64,000 nucleotides of DNA from the NCBI RefSeq assembly GCF_937616625.2, contig NC_065572.1:54113653-54177652 (forward strand). The letters run 5' to 3'. The translations under genes and the position numbers were made by a program. Origin of the DNA: Mercurialis annua (lineage: Eukaryota > Streptophyta > Magnoliopsida > Malpighiales > Euphorbiaceae). The notes under the pieces were generated by a model that was not told the origin of the DNA, made no database searches, and saw nothing but the letters and a program-made list of their open reading frames with translations. Positions 34,499 through 47,399 of the stretch are shown in pieces. The number at the start of each line of letters is the position of its first letter. Within the stretch, counting starts at the first letter, position 1.

Positions 34499-34921
34499 GG
34501 GTAATTGATCCTGAAGATCACTAAACTTTCGATTTTTTTCATTTCAGTCACTAAACTATTTTTTTTTTCATTTTGATCACTGAACTTTCATTTTTTTTCA
34601 TTTTGATATTTCAGGCCAAAAATGCTTAGGTGGCAGCCGGAATTTGACATGTGACAACTGGATTTGACAAGTTTTACTTTGAAAATTTATCATATATACA
34701 TAATTTCACTTTGAAAATGAATTTTTAAATCAAATAATGCATAGATGACAAATTTTCAGGTTAAAAAAATTTAATTCCGGCTGCCACCTAAGCATTTTTG
34801 GCCGGAAAATACCAAAATGAAAAAAAAAATGAAAGTTCAGTGATCAAAATGAAAAGAAAAATAGTTTAGTGACTAAAATGAAAAAACTCAAAAGTTCAGT
34901 GATCTTCAAAATCAATTACCC
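34499..34921. mobile_element. Mutator-type MITE, GGGTAATTG family
   Basis: Ends GGGTAATTGAT and ATCAATTACCC with a perfect 9-bp duplication TCATTTTTT (34490-34498 and 34922-34930). Inverted pairing includes CACTAAACT / AGTTTAGTG and AATGCTTAGGTGGCAGCCGG. Non-coding. Confidence 0.88.
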
Positions 34922-34930
34922 TCATTTTTT

Positions 34931-36214
34931 CTTGAACCTTCTCACTAAGAGCGCGTCAATAACTTAACATTTCCATATTGCATGTCGAGCCTACTAGTCC
35001 GTTGGTTCTTATCGGCCGAGTACCCATCATATCTAAACATATTTTCTTTTAGATATTCGGCCCTTCGGTAACCTTGATCGGCCACTACTTTCCCAGACAT
35101 AATCTTCGCTAAAACGGCCACTATGCTCGCCAAATGTCGAGGTCTACTTTGATCCCTCTTCGAATGACAGTATGGTCATCCATCATCGTTTTCATGATCG
35201 ATGACATGTTTTATGTTCCTCCATCAAACATTTATCAATTTTCCAATGCTATCTCATTGCTCATTGATGAAAAATTGATATGGGAGAAGGACGGCCGTGC
35301 GGGAGGCAAGTCGCACCAATAGTCGGCCGAATCATCCTCGTATTTAAGGGTCAAGTCTTTGGCTGAAGTGTCAATTAGTGTCGTCCCTGCAGGAGGCGAA
35401 AGAGGTCATTTGGACGATGGTAGTGTCGCTTTATCACCTTTGGCTAGGATTTCTACTATGTCTGAATCTATATCGCCTTAAAACACGCCCTTCATTCCAA
35501 ATTTGATTAGGTGTATGACCGAGATCTCTAAAATCATCTTCCAGAGTCTCGCTTTTTGTGCTAACCATAAAATGCTTCACTAGTGGAGTTGCCAAGATGT
35601 TTGCAAGAAAATGTTTCCCCATTCGAATTTTTAAATTTTTAAATAAGTCTTTATAGTCTGATGCTTTAATTGGGTTATAAACGAAGAACAAACATAGGGT
35701 GTGATGAATCTAACCTCTACAACTAAAAACAATAAAGATCAATTTGGGAATCCTGAGATTCAAGTAAGAAAGATATTAAAAAGTACTCATAAGTTAAGTT
35801 TTAATAAGGAGTTTATGATAAGAAGCCTGAAATTGTTGTTTGTTTGATTAATTTGATGTGTCTTTATAGTACAATGCTGCCTTAACTATTAATAGCCTTG
35901 ACTAAAGTTCTAACTCGACTAAGAATTCTAATCCTAACAAGAGTCAAACTCTTTTAATAAAAATAAACTAATCGTATTCTAATCAAGCTTATATTGAGTT
36001 CATTCTCAAATTAGCTTATAGAACGTTTCGTTGTTTGGCTGGGCTATCCATCCCATTCTGGATTGCTCGAACTAGACTCCCCACACAGCTGCGAATTGGG
36101 CTTTCGGTCTGGGCCTGTTTTTGTATAAAATAAAAAAAAATTAAAATAAGAAGAAACTATAAGAGTAAAAAAAACCGTTGTGATTGAAAAAAAGAGCTAT
36201 ATAATTAAAAAAAG
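34931..36214. other. Unrecognised sequence, possible coding relic
   Basis: Several short open frames overlap here (minus 34945-35133, plus 35134-35322, minus 35434-35691). The base composition is more even than the AT-rich surroundings, and CGGCCGA phrases recur between 35010 and 35330. I recognise no domain. It may be a degraded transposon gene; nothing supports a function. Confidence 0.3.
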
Positions 36215-36535
36215 GATCGACTCATTTTAAGGTCCCTCAATTTTATGGATTTTGTTTATTTGGTCTCTGAACTTTCATTTGGTCTTATCGACTCACTTAA
36301 CTTATATGTTTTCTTTATATGATCCCACAACTTTATGTGTTTTTTATTTATTTGATCCCGTAACTTTACGTTTTTGAGGATCTGAGAAAGCATGAAATCA
36401 AAGTTTAGAGACATATAAATCAAATGAAAAATTAAGAACTGAATAAACAAAAAATATAAAGTTAAAGGATGAGATAACATCAAATAAAAATTTAGATACT
36501 TGATTGACCTTAAAATGAGTTAACCCTAAAAAAAT
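36215..36535. mobile_element. MITE with ACTCATTTTAAGGTC ends
   Basis: GACTCATTTTAAGGTC near 36228 is matched inverted by GACCTTAAAATGAGTTAACC near 36512. The interior pairs loosely (AACTTTATGTG / ATAAAGTT). No clear target duplication. Confidence 0.6.
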
Positions 36536-36740
36536 TAGTTTCAAAAGAGTTAAAAAATAATTAAAACTAATTGTTTATTGAACGTCAAGAAATAACAATT
36601 CATCATCTCTTCGATTTTTCCATTAAATATTTTAAAAATCAAATTTTGTTATCAATAGGTTTTAAATTAGTCATTAAAGATATGACGTATGGTCTTTTTT
36701 TTAGAGAAATGAGGAGCCTTATTAACTTAAGGATTCAAAG

Positions 36741-39135
36741 TTACAACTTCATTGATCGGGAAAGGAATTTCACCGTCAAAAAAAGATCTTTGCAAAAGAA
36801 AACAACCCATTTAGCAAGGGCGTGGGTAATAACATTACCGTCTCCACGGATATGTTGAAAAATAACCTCTCTATTCTTAGCCAAATCTAAGCAATCATCA
36901 GCTATATTCTGTATACTGTCAATTGCCGAGTCAGGCTGCTGGAGGCGGTGAACAACATTGGCTGCGTTAGATTCTACTATTAGCTTCAATGATGGAAAGG
37001 TCTCCGCTAGCTGCAATACAAGGAAAATAATATGAACTTCAGCCAACTCATCGCAAACAATCCCATATCATGAACATTGCGAAACAAAGCCTGAGTAGGA
37101 ACTCGATAATTGTTAAACACGATATTATTACGGTCATTCCATATAATCAACAAGATAATAAGAAAATCATGTAATTCTTCAGGCTTTAATGTCGAGAACA
37201 TTCCAGAAAGCCACACTACCATTGATGATACCTGAAAAGAATCTACCCGCAAACTCAGTGGGGACAAAAGCCATAAACCCCTTACTTTATCACGGTCTTT
37301 GAGGGCATGAAGGTCGGTTTCAGGCGAAGATCTACATCTGGGACAAAAATTCAAGACAGGAACTGAACGTTTAGCCAAGTTCTCATTGCACGGGAGAGAG
37401 CCATGACAAATTCGCCAAGTAAAGTGGCGAAATTTTGGTTTTGCTGCGATCCCGAAGAGGAACTAGTTGCATCTCTATTAAAAATCTCACAAGCTTTGTA
37501 GTAGCCCGATTTAAACGAATAAAAACCATTTTTATTGAGGGACCAAAAAAGCTTATACGGAGGGAGTCTTCTACTTAAAGGAATTTGCATAATGTCATTG
37601 ACTTCCTGAAGAGAGAAAACCGTCTCAAGCTTGTCCCGATCCCAAGTTGGGGAGTTCTCAGCGAGAAAAAAACTAACCTTGCAGTCCTCTGGGATACTGA
37701 GCAGCCCTACGGGCTTCATATCCTGAGTTGTAGTAATCCAATTATCTCTTCTCACATCCACCACGTGCCCGTCACCTATTCACCACGCAATGCCCGAATT
37801 GATAACCCGCTTTCCTTCCATAATACTTTGCTAAGCAAAACTAGAACCCTGTTTGGAAATATCTTGGAGAAACTCAACCGAAGGGTAGTATTTAGCCTTG
37901 AAGACACGGGCGTAGAGATAATTCGGGTAGTAAATTAAGCGCCAGGCTTGTTTAGCTAACATAGCCATATTAAAAGCACGTAAATTTCAAAATCCGAGAC
38001 CTCCTTCACTCTTAGCTTTGCAAATCGATTTCCAACTAACCAAGCAATCTTTCTCTTTCATCAGTGCCACTCCACCAGAACTTGGAGATAATGCTCTGCA
38101 TATCGGAACAAAAAGACATAGGCAGCGCAAAACATCTCATAATATAAGTCGGGATAGATTGAGCAGCAGATTTAATTAATACCTCTCTTCCGGCCTTGGA
38201 CAAAAACGCTCTTTCCATCATAAGGCCCTTTTATGCAGGCGGTCTTTGAGAAAAGCGAATACTGGCTTTTTCGAACGTCCAACCATCATAGGCATGCCCA
38301 AATATTTAATAAAGTGTGGCACCACCTTAATACCAAATAAATTCTGAATAGAGGCCAGGCTATCTTGTTGCACTTCCGCACTAAACATAAGCTTAAATTT
38401 CTCAAAATTCACTAGTTGACCAGACGCGGTTTCGAAGGAGCCAATAATAAGCTACAAAGCAAGGCATTCTCTAGTAGTGGCCTGGGCGAACAAGACACTG
38501 TAGTTGGCGAAAAAAGATGATAAATCTTAGGGGGCCCTCTACATATCTGGCTGCCTGAGATGTGACCGCTACGAAACGGTTAAAAGCCGATAAGACTTCC
38601 ATATAAAATAGGAACAAATACGGGGAAGAGGGTCACCTTGGCGGAGGCCTCTTTGCGGTTTAAGAAAACCAAAAGGGACATCGTTAATAAGGAAGGAGAA
38701 AGTGACCGAAGAAATGCAAGCTGAGATAAGCTTGATGAAGTGCGGCGAAAATCCCATTTTCTCCATAACCTTCACAATAAGACTCCATTTGACCCTATCG
38801 TATGCCTTGCTCAAATCTATTTTAAGCGCTATGGGTCCCTTTTTTCCTTGGGACCGTTTGGTCATAGAGTGAAACAACTCTAAAGCGATAAGAGCCTTCC
38901 AGGAACAAAAGCGCTCTGCGACTCGTGAATCAAACTAGGGAGAACACATTTGATTCGGTTAGCTAATACCTTATCAATAAGCTTGTAGACAACATTGCAC
39001 AAGTTAATAGGGCGAAGGTCCTTTATAGACTCGGGAGAAGATTTCTTCGGAATCAGAGTGATAAAAGTAGGTTTATATCCGCAGGCATATTATCAGAATA
39101 CAAAAAATTGAGAACACACGTAATCACATCTTTGA
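36741..39135 (-). pseudogene. LINE ORF2 fragment: reverse transcriptase, zf-RVT, RNase H
   Basis: Minus-strand pieces in order: KIDLSKAYDRVKW (about 38830) and GLRQGDPL (about 38640), both reverse transcriptase motifs; a degenerate catalytic box at 38500-38511 reading FANY where FADD is expected; VNFEKFKLMFS and FIKYLGMPM (38412-38218); FLSKAGREVLIKSAAQSIP (38221-38036); the zinc-binding region with NGFYSFKSGY (37764-37351) and FCPRCRSSPETDLHAL (37378-37007); then an RNase H remnant with LIVESNAANVV and HALAKWVV (37046-36741). Several frameshifts separate the pieces. Both ends are truncated; at about 39135 it meets copy B of the LTR element. Confidence 0.85.
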
Positions 39136-39592
39136 TGCACTATAGCCTTACTCGCCTCTGGTAAGACTATAATGCATCAAACCAAAGACTAGGGTTCGTG
39201 GACCTCCCCGAGACTCTTGTGCTTGGCTTATCAGTTACCGGCTTTATTTACTGGACATATTCGTTTTATATCTCATCTCAAAAGTATATGTAGTTCACGG
39301 GATATGAAAGCTGTAAATAAACATGTATGAAAACAGTAAACACGTTTGTCGCGCATATGACTCGATCTGGACTGGCATTTGAGGCAAGTAGCAGGTACTC
39401 ATAAACATACATCTAACCTTAGAGGTTTTTAGCAAATAGCATAAGTCTGACTGGTCTAAATTGATTACATGCACAAATCCTAAAACCGGATGTATAAGTG
39501 TGATTAATTGATTTTATTGGGTTTGGAATGCTTTCGAAAAGCGGTAAACATTGCAGGCATGCTCGGGGACAGTCGGATATACATACAAGGTT

Positions 39593-40585
39593 GGCTAATA
39601 ATCACCCATGGCACCTCAACTTTAGGGGTACGGGCGCTAAACCCCCTGATGTTTAAAAACGGGCGCTAAACCCCCTGAACTTTGAGGCGGCGCTCACTAA
39701 ACCCCTTTTGGACGAAATATGACCAAAATACCCCTGGCGCCGTTTTTTTGGTCAACTGACTTTTTTTCAATAAAATAAAATAAATAAATAGTGGCGCCAC
39801 GTCAGCTGCCACGTCACCAAACTACCCTAAAAAATTAAAACACCTAAAATACCCCTAAAACACCCAACCCAATCAAATCAACCCAATGAATTCAACCAAA
39901 CCACTTTCACCCGAACCGCCACCACAACCACCACCACCGCCACCAAAACCGCCGCCGCCGCCGCCACCATAACCACCACCGCCGCCGGGATCTGTTCCTC
40001 ACTGAGGAACAGATCTGGATCTATTCCTCAGTGAGGAACAGATCCGTCGGATCTGTTCCTCACTGAGGAACAGACGACGATGGATCTGTTCCTCAGGAAC
40101 AGATCCGGCGACGGATCTGTTCTTGAGGAACAGATCCCGCGATCTGTTCCTCTTGAGGAACAGATCCGGAAGATGACCGAAATTTTTTTCCGGTCATCTT
40201 CAACGGAGAAGATGATCGGAAAAATTTTCCGGTGTGGTCCGGTCGGGTGGAGGTGGTCCGGTCGGGTGTTGAGTTAATCTTTTCATTTAGATTGGGTTGA
40301 TTTGTTTTTTTGTCTTTTTCTAAATCAAATTAGGGGTATTTTGGGTGTTTGAAATTTTTAAGGTATTTTACTGACGTGGCAGCTGATGTGACAGTGTCAG
40401 ATTTTTTTTGAAAAAAAGTCAGTTGACCAAAAAAACGGCGCCAGGGGTATTTTGGTCATATTTCGTCCAATAGGGGTTTAGTGAGCGCCGCCTCAAAGTT
40501 CAGGGGGTTTAGCGCCCATTTTTAAACATCAGGGGGTTTAGCGCCCGTACCCATAAAGTTGAGATGCCATGGGTGATTATTAGCC
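39593..40585. mobile_element. Mutator-type element with palindromic GC-rich core (copy 2)
   Basis: Same ends as 20445-21442 (GGCTAATAATCACCCAT and ATGGGTGATTATTAGCC) with a perfect 9-bp duplication TACAAGGTT (39584-39592 and 40586-40594). The core again holds palindromes of CTGTTCCTCACTGAGGAAC type and CCGG-centred inverted repeats, and a proline-codon-like CCACCGCCG run. Non-coding. Confidence 0.9.
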
Positions 40586-41816
40586 TACAAGGTTAGAGAT
40601 ACTTTTCAACCTTGTTGACTTTGAGTGTTTGACACTCGCGCGGGTTTTGCCTATCGGTCCGGTCAGAATGGACTCTCGGTCAGATCACGAGAGTTGTATG
40701 GCTCGTCAATTCGGTTCTACTGGTTTGATCCGAGTTCGATTTTGAGTTCGGGTTAGCCCGGAATCGGCTCTGGAAGTTGCTGGTTTGCTTGGCCTCGGGC
40801 TTGGGGCCCGATTTATACACTATGTTACATATCTGGACTTTTGAGTCCATTTTACATCGGGTTTGGCCCGTTACAATTCAAAATATGATTCTACACTAAT
40901 TTATCTACGCCTGGGTTCAAATTGGGCCTGATTTGGAGTCCGGATGAGCCCGGAAACACGTCTGGAAGTCTGGATCGAAGTCTGTAAGATCTGGGAGCGA
41001 ATCTGGGAAGCATAGAAGTGAAGAAAACGGCGCCATCTTAAACTGCCGACGCCGGAAGGATAGGGTGGCGGCGCTGCCGGTTACAGCGGCGGCGACGGGG
41101 CTTTTTGACAGCTGTTTCCGGGATTTTATTTTGCTTCGTTCTCACTCGTTTCAAGTCCGTTTCTCAAGCAAAAGTAGTCAAAACGCATAAAATCGAAGAG
41201 GAATCCAAATATGGCATAATCAGAGTGTTTAAATCTCACTTAAACAATTTCTCAAAAAAAAAAAAGCTCACTTAAACAAAAAAATATTATGGGCAGCAAG
41301 TACGAAAATTGAGTTTTGATAACAATAAGTGCTAAAATCTCCTAGAAACATGCATTCTAAGAATTCTAGATTAACTGGATTTAACATGTCTATCATCGAA
41401 TTTCATGGCAATTTATTGAAAACATCGAATTAATTAACATAGCAATTTTGATGGAAAACAAGCAATTATAGGCTAAACATACATCATAAGCACATAATCA
41501 CAGCAATTATGGCAATTATACAAGTATTCATGGCAAAATCAAAAGAACAATTTTGAGGGTCCTTAGAATTACCGGTCTGAGTCCTTGGCTCGTTTGCTGG
41601 CGAAGTGGATGCGGAATCCAGCTTCGAATCCGTGTGGATGTTGCGTTCTTGGAGAACTAACACGTATCAGTGTTTTTAGGACTGGATTGAATCGAATCTT
41701 TGTGTGTGTGTGTGGAGTGAAAAATTCAGATTTGCTAATCTAGGGTGGTGGCCAAATTTTCTGTCTATTTTTCTAGGGTTGGTGTGCCACCTTTATCCAT
41801 GCTTGCTTAAGACCCT

Positions 41817-41824
41817 TATTTATA
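41817..41824 (-). promoter_or_regulatory. TATA box of the copy B LTR
   Basis: TATAAATA on the minus strand, in the context TCTATAAATAAGGG, about 530 bp into the LTR and in the transcription direction implied by the polypurine tract. Confidence 0.5.
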
Positions 41825-42356
41825 GATTCTAATTAGTCTAGGATTAGATTACGTGTATTTACAGGTTCGTCCTAGTTAGAGTTTGCTTAGGGGTTGAAGA
41901 AGTGTTAAGTGATAAGTCTAGATGTATTTAGGATTAGGTTTTAATTAATTAATTAGGATTTTAATTCAAATTTTCGGATTTTGACTTGCTAGCTAAGTAA
42001 AAAGATGCTAAAAGTCTATTTTGGTGTCTAAAAGTACTACAAAGGATACTAAAGTCCTATGGGTTTGGTCATGGTCAATACCAGTCAGTAAAACTTGCAA
42101 ATTGGCCCATAAACTTCTAAGACATTGCAATTAGTCCAATTTCTGGATTTAGATTACGATCTCTTTGGATATTTATGGACTATTATGCCTAATTGCGTTT
42201 TAATCCTCCAAGGTTGCAACTATGCACAGATTGCGCCTGCTTAGATTCCAGCAAGTAAATCAATAGCTCGTCACCCTGACGGGTTTCTCTGGAAATCATC
42301 ATTGGACGCTTCAGTTCCTTATCACTTTTTACTTGTCCGAAAAATAGGTGTCTACA

Positions 42357-42372
42357 GTTTGCCCCCCTCTTT
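42357..42372 (-). other. Polypurine tract of copy B
   Basis: The minus strand reads AAAGAGGGGGGCAAAC immediately before TGTAGACACC, the expected second-strand primer site next to a 3' LTR. Confidence 0.8.
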
Positions 42373-42739
42373 AATGAGAATTGACAAAGTAGGTCAATTT
42401 TTGTTAAAGAAGAGACTTGTTGTTAGAAAAGCGACAAGGATAATGCGCACCATCGGAGGCGCTCGCTCGCCTGGTGGTATGGTAATGCCCTAGCCTGAAC
42501 TTTACCCGTCGTGGTGCACGACTCTAGCCTCATGCACCTCTGGTTCTGGTCTACTCCTCATTTGGCTGGGAGTAGTCTTCTCAACTACCGTTGAACTCGG
42601 GCTGCCTGAGTACGTGCCCCCGTGGAATGGAGCTATAAACTCTCAGCCGCCCTGAGAGTGGTCTGATGTCTCGGACCCTGGTAATTATCCTGTACGGACC
42701 TTCTTAGATTTGTAGAAGGGACAACATCCCCTTGGTCGT

Positions 42740-42970
42740 CCCAAGGGCCACTCTATCGAATGGGTGCCTGGATTGTGTTAATTATTCCACACTTAACAGA
42801 TGCTGGTGTCTTTTTACCAGGCTTTGGCGTATTTTTTCCATTCTCGATATCTTTCTACCATATGCTGATGTTAATTATCCTTTGGCGTCTTTCTGCCATT
42901 TATGGTGTCTATATACCATGTTTCGGTGTTTCTCTACCGCATCTTAACGTTTATATGCCATTTGAGGAGC
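42740..42970. repeat. Degenerate ~30-bp repeats (GGTGTCTTT...ACCA)
   Basis: Phrases like GGTGTCTTTTTACCA, GGCGTCTTTCTGCCAT, GGTGTCTATATACCATG and GGTGTTTCTCTACC follow each other about every 30 bp. Each is a short imperfect palindrome around the T-rich middle. Confidence 0.65.
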
Positions 42971-43029
42971 CTGGCTCTATTTGATTATCTGAATCCCGTT
43001 TTCTTGGCAACTTTCTATTTCTCCGAGGT

Positions 43030-43330
43030 CTGTTTTGAAGGCTCTGGGACTTTCTTTGATTCTCTGTGTTTATTCTGAAGGCTCCGAGACTCATTCGAAG
43101 GCTCTAGGACTGTGTCTGAAGACTCTGCTTGCTCTGGGTGGATGTTATCTGTTCCAGAAACTATAGGGCTTTTGTGAAGGCTTTGGGACTTTGTCTGAAG
43201 GCTCTGGGACTTGTCTGAAGGCTCTAGGACTTTGTTTAAAGGCTCTAGGACTTGTCAGAAGGCTCTGGGACTTCGTCTGAAAGCTCTGGGACTATTGTCT
43301 GAAGGCTCTGGGACTTCGTCTGAATTTTTA
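43030..43330. repeat. ~21-bp tandem repeat array
   Basis: More than ten variable units of GAAGGCTCTGGGACTTTGTCT, 20 to 23 bp long, some lost or shortened. Confidence 0.8.
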
Positions 43331-44689
43331 TCTGTCTGTTTTCAAGATTGTCTGTATTCCTCGACTGTTCATCTTTTGGGATGTATGTATCTTTGTTTGT
43401 CAATTTTCAGGATTATTTGTCATTCTTGGCTGTTCATCTTCTAAGAAGTCTCTATTTTTGTCTGCCCGTTTTCAGGATCTTCTGTCGTTCTGATAATTTC
43501 GTGTTCCGTCTTCTCGCTTCACATCCTTAGAGGCATTTTTCGTATGACTAAGGGTCTGCTGCTTTGGCATATCTTTACCCTAGCATGGACCGAGTAGTCC
43601 ATGGGGGATTCCGTCTTTCTGGGATGTGGCTTGCTGTACACGTGTGTTGTTTTATTGCTTTTAAATGCATCGTGTTTTGATTTTGTTATCTAGGCTGGTT
43701 TTTATTCTGTTTTCACATCTGGGCCATCCAGATGGGCCTTATGACTGGCTTTGGTGTCCTTCCGGGGTTAGGATACCCTATGTTGAGGTTTTGGGACTTT
43801 TCCCATATTCTGACGCAAAGTCAGGGAGCTGAGTGCAGAGGTCGGCTAAACGAGCTGGCGTGGACAGATGTGAGCACTAAACCCTATTTTTAGACTACTC
43901 TTTTACAGTGTTGACCATCGTTCTATTAGTTGCAGGTGGACACTTCTTAGAACACTCCGCCTGGAGTTCGCTGGCCTTAGTGGGTGCAGGTTGCTGTTAA
44001 GAGATCGGGCATGCGTTATCTAATGCATGGCCCAAGTTGTAGGTCCTGGTTTCTAGGGGAGCGCGTTTTCCATTGGTGGGGTGGCCCACGTAGTTCAGTT
44101 GGCCAATGTTGCCTACTACTGGCGTGATCACTTGTGCTCTGTGTCTGCGCAAATGAGGGTAAAAACAATATACAATATATCTATCCTATATGTATTCATG
44201 TATGCAATCCTGTAGCTCTGATTGCTCTCTAGTTTCTTCTGCAGTTGCGCATTGTCGATATGGAGGAGCATGTGCTTCTGATAGGACTGGGTCCGGCTGA
44301 TAGTGACATCCCTCCTAGTTTCCCTAGCGGTAAAGGTGGATTCTGTGATGGTGATCGTGGACGTGGAGCCTGTGGTGGACGAGGATCTGACATCCGGGGA
44401 GATCGTGGAGACTTCGCTTTGTCTTCTGGTGGTGCGCAGACTAGGCGCTACTCGGGTGACATGCCCTCTGGGAGCCGTTACGGAGACTCAGAGACCTTAG
44501 AACAGGATTTGGCCTCTGATTGTCAGGCTTGTACTTTATGTTTGGTACGTTTTGAACGTTTTTTTATTGATGACTCTGTAGGTTGTCACGATATTTTGTA
44601 CATTTGGCGTTCTGGACGCATCTTCCTTTTATAGCTTTATTTTTGTTTGATATGTTTGCTTTAGCCTTTCCGGCCCCTTTTGTCCTTTC

Positions 44690-44985
44690 TGCTTCCGGTT
44701 TCTGGTCGGTGGAGACCTTATGTCCCCGGTTCTTCTATTGGTGGAGAGCTGATATCTCTGGTTCTCTGGCTGTTAAGGACCTGATGCCCCCAGTTCTTCT
44801 GCTGGTAGAGACTTGACGCCCCTAGTTCTTCTGCTAGTGGAAACCTGAAGCCCCCAGTTCTTCTACTGGTGGAAACCTGAAGCTCCCAGTTCTTCTGCTG
44901 GTGGAGACCTTAGCCCCCCGGTTCTTATGCTTATAGGGACCCGATGCCCCCGTTCTTCCATTGGTGGGGACCTGATGTCCCTGGT
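44690..44985. repeat. 32-bp tandem repeat array
   Basis: AGTTCTTCTGCTGGTGGA-type units start at 44792, 44824, 44856 and 44888, exactly 32 bp apart, with diverged units on both sides. Confidence 0.85.
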
Positions 44986-45329
44986 GCCTCTATTTTTGTG
45001 AGGTTAGTGCCCGTGGTTTTTGGGCGATGTAAGGCTGGCGTTTGTGGTCTCTTGGTGAGGAATTCTTCTGTTCCTTTGCGTGTCCGGTAAAGTCTTTTGC
45101 TTCTCTGTTTGAGGATTTTAATGCCCCTGCTATCATATTTCCGTCTCTGGGTAGCTGAGGCATGTCACCTATTCAGTAATTCTCTTGGAGCTAGAGGCTT
45201 GGCGCCTATTGTGAGGGTTATGATGGTCCCTATTGGTCGGATTCTATCTCCGGGTGTCGTAGGTGTGGTGCCTATTCTGGGTATTTCCTGAGGGTGTGGG
45301 CTTGGTGCCTGTTGATTTTTGAAGCTCTG

Positions 45330-45480
45330 GTGTTTTATTTTTTAGAGGTAGCGGCATGGCGGCTATTGTTTCTTGTGTTTCTAGAGCTGATCCCTGAAGG
45401 TAGCGGTCTAGCGGCTGTTGTCTGTTTTTCTAAAGTTGATATCTAAAGGTAGCGGTCAGGTGGCTGTTGCCTCTTGTTTT
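45330..45480. repeat. ~50-60-bp repeats with GGTAGCGG
   Basis: AGGTAGCGGTCTAGCGGCTG and close variants occur three times (about 45345, 45398 and 45450), each followed by TTG-TCT and TTTCTAGAGC-like text. Confidence 0.6.
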
Positions 45481-47399
45481 TCTGGAGCCTGATTTTGGAA
45501 AAATTGGCCCTATATTCTACTTTCATGTGGAGTGAGCTATACTGCTTGCGTCGTACTCTGTGTTGCCCCCTTATCGGAGCGTTCAGTTTTCTGGTCTGGG
45601 GATTTTGGGGGTAAGAGGTTGGAAACCCGTCTTGTCTCTTGGAGGAAGGCCCGACGCCTTTTCTGCATTATTCTGAAGTAAAGGAGCCAGAAGTTTGTCT
45701 TGTTTTTGGCTACTTCTGATAATAAGCCATATTGCCTGTTCCATAGTGTAAAGCTTGGCGCTTATTGTGAGGACTTTGATACCCCTTAATTTTGGGATGA
45801 AGACTGTATGTCATTTGGGATAAACAGTGATGGCATGTCTGCATGAAGCCTATTAAGAGGACTCTGACGTCCACTATCATCCTGATTCCCTTCTTCGGAT
45901 ACTAGAGGCATGCTGCATGTCTGTGTCTTTCGGTTAGTATAATGACTTTGGAGTCTGCTCTGAGGGCCTTAATGCCTCCTTCTATCTGAATGTCCTTGGT
46001 AGGGAGGTAGAGGCATAACGCCTAAGTTAATTATGAGGCCTGAAACCTATGATGAAGGTTTCAATGCCCCCTGCTATCCAGATTTATGTCTTAGGATAGT
46101 AGTGTCATAGTGCCTGTTCTGGGTTGCAGAGGCTTGTAGCATGTGGTTCTTGAAGTGTATCCTGCCTATGGGATCTTCTGGGCCTGCTCGGGACATCCAA
46201 TTCGCAAAAATTGGCCCCATTTTTCATTTTCTTTAGCTTTTCTATTGTAGACTCTGTATTGCCCCCTCATTGAAGCATGCAGATTTCTGGTGGGAGACTG
46301 GATGTTTCAATGAAGAGTCATGCTCTTGCTTCGCTCAATCTGGCTCCTGTAATATGGTTTTAGATAGATCGATATGTAATTTCCATGACAATTTATGCGC
46401 ATTTCAACAATTACATGGCGCTACTGGGAAGTGTATTTGATTATTATCATCATTTCATTATTTTCCATTGTCTCAAAGATCATGCTTTAGAATTTATGGT
46501 CGTTTGTCTGTCCTTTCTAGGTACATGTGTTGGTCAATAATCATGGCATGCATGCTTGATAAGAGACCTATATTGCTAACTCATTGAATAACTGGTACAA
46601 TTGAGATACTTTCTGTTTCGAGGGGCCATACCCCTGTCGTCAATTAGTCCTTGCAGATTTTCTGGATTCGGCTGTTTTTTATGAGCGTCTTATGCGGCTC
46701 GCAGGCGTCCGGAGGAGGTCTTTTAGCGCACTCCTTCTTCCACTCTTTAAATCGTCCCGCTCTCGTATATAAGTGGGCTGCTTCTTGGTGGTAGACTTCT
46801 TTCTTGGTGGTGATTCCTATCCGGGCTAGACGTACGTTCTAACGTGTACCTCTACTGCTCGACGCCTTTGAGTCGCGTAAGCCTTCCGGTTTGTGGCCTA
46901 ATCTTTTTATACCAAGAGACCAGTGAGAGATCTCTTACAAGTACTACCCCGCAAGCCGTTATCTCTTTAAGATAGCTATCCAGTTTTTCTCATGATTCAG
47001 GAGTAAAATCTCTTGCGACAGAATTATCTCTAGAAGTTGTTCACTTCTTTGTACCGGTTATTGAATGAGCTAACGACATAGCTCGACCTCATCAACGCAT
47101 GCATATATGGATATTGAAAATAACATGTCCATCAAGCAAGACATCACATAAATGAGCAAAATATATTACATTATTTACTCTGGATTTTTAATGAAATGAA
47201 AAGTTTGAAAATAATGAAATGCAGGAAAAGCATTGTAAATAGATCTCCTAGAGTCTGAGACTTGGGATAGGTCCCAGTATCCGTCTTGTTGGATATGCGT
47301 TCGATCCCGGCGCTAATTCCTCTTGCTTCTAAGGTTTGGTCTCTTGTTGAGGTCGACGTAAGACACAGAGCTGTAGTTGAGCTTTCCCAAAAAATTTGT
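45481..47399. other. Non-coding internal sequence of copy B
   Basis: No significant frame or array. The part 46590-47190 is homologous, inverted, to 49890-50530 in copy C, and 46720-47200 to parts of 19470-21720 in copy A. Confidence 0.6.

Larger units (their letters stand above)
39140..42356 (-). repeat. 3' LTR of copy B, with a nested Mutator-type element
   Basis: Starts on the minus strand with TGTAGACACC at 42356. Without the nested element (39593-40585) about 2.2 kb remain. The part 39140-40930 matches copies A and C. Only the last few tens of bases before the primer site seem to be missing, judged from copy C. Confidence 0.75.

Noticed and set aside
43030..43330. Possible CRISPR-like array
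   Set aside because: Simple tandem minisatellite, no spacers.
44245..44634. 129-codon frame rich in Gly and Arg, RGG-like
   Set aside because: Lies in the array-rich non-coding part of copy B, opposite to the element's direction, with no family match.
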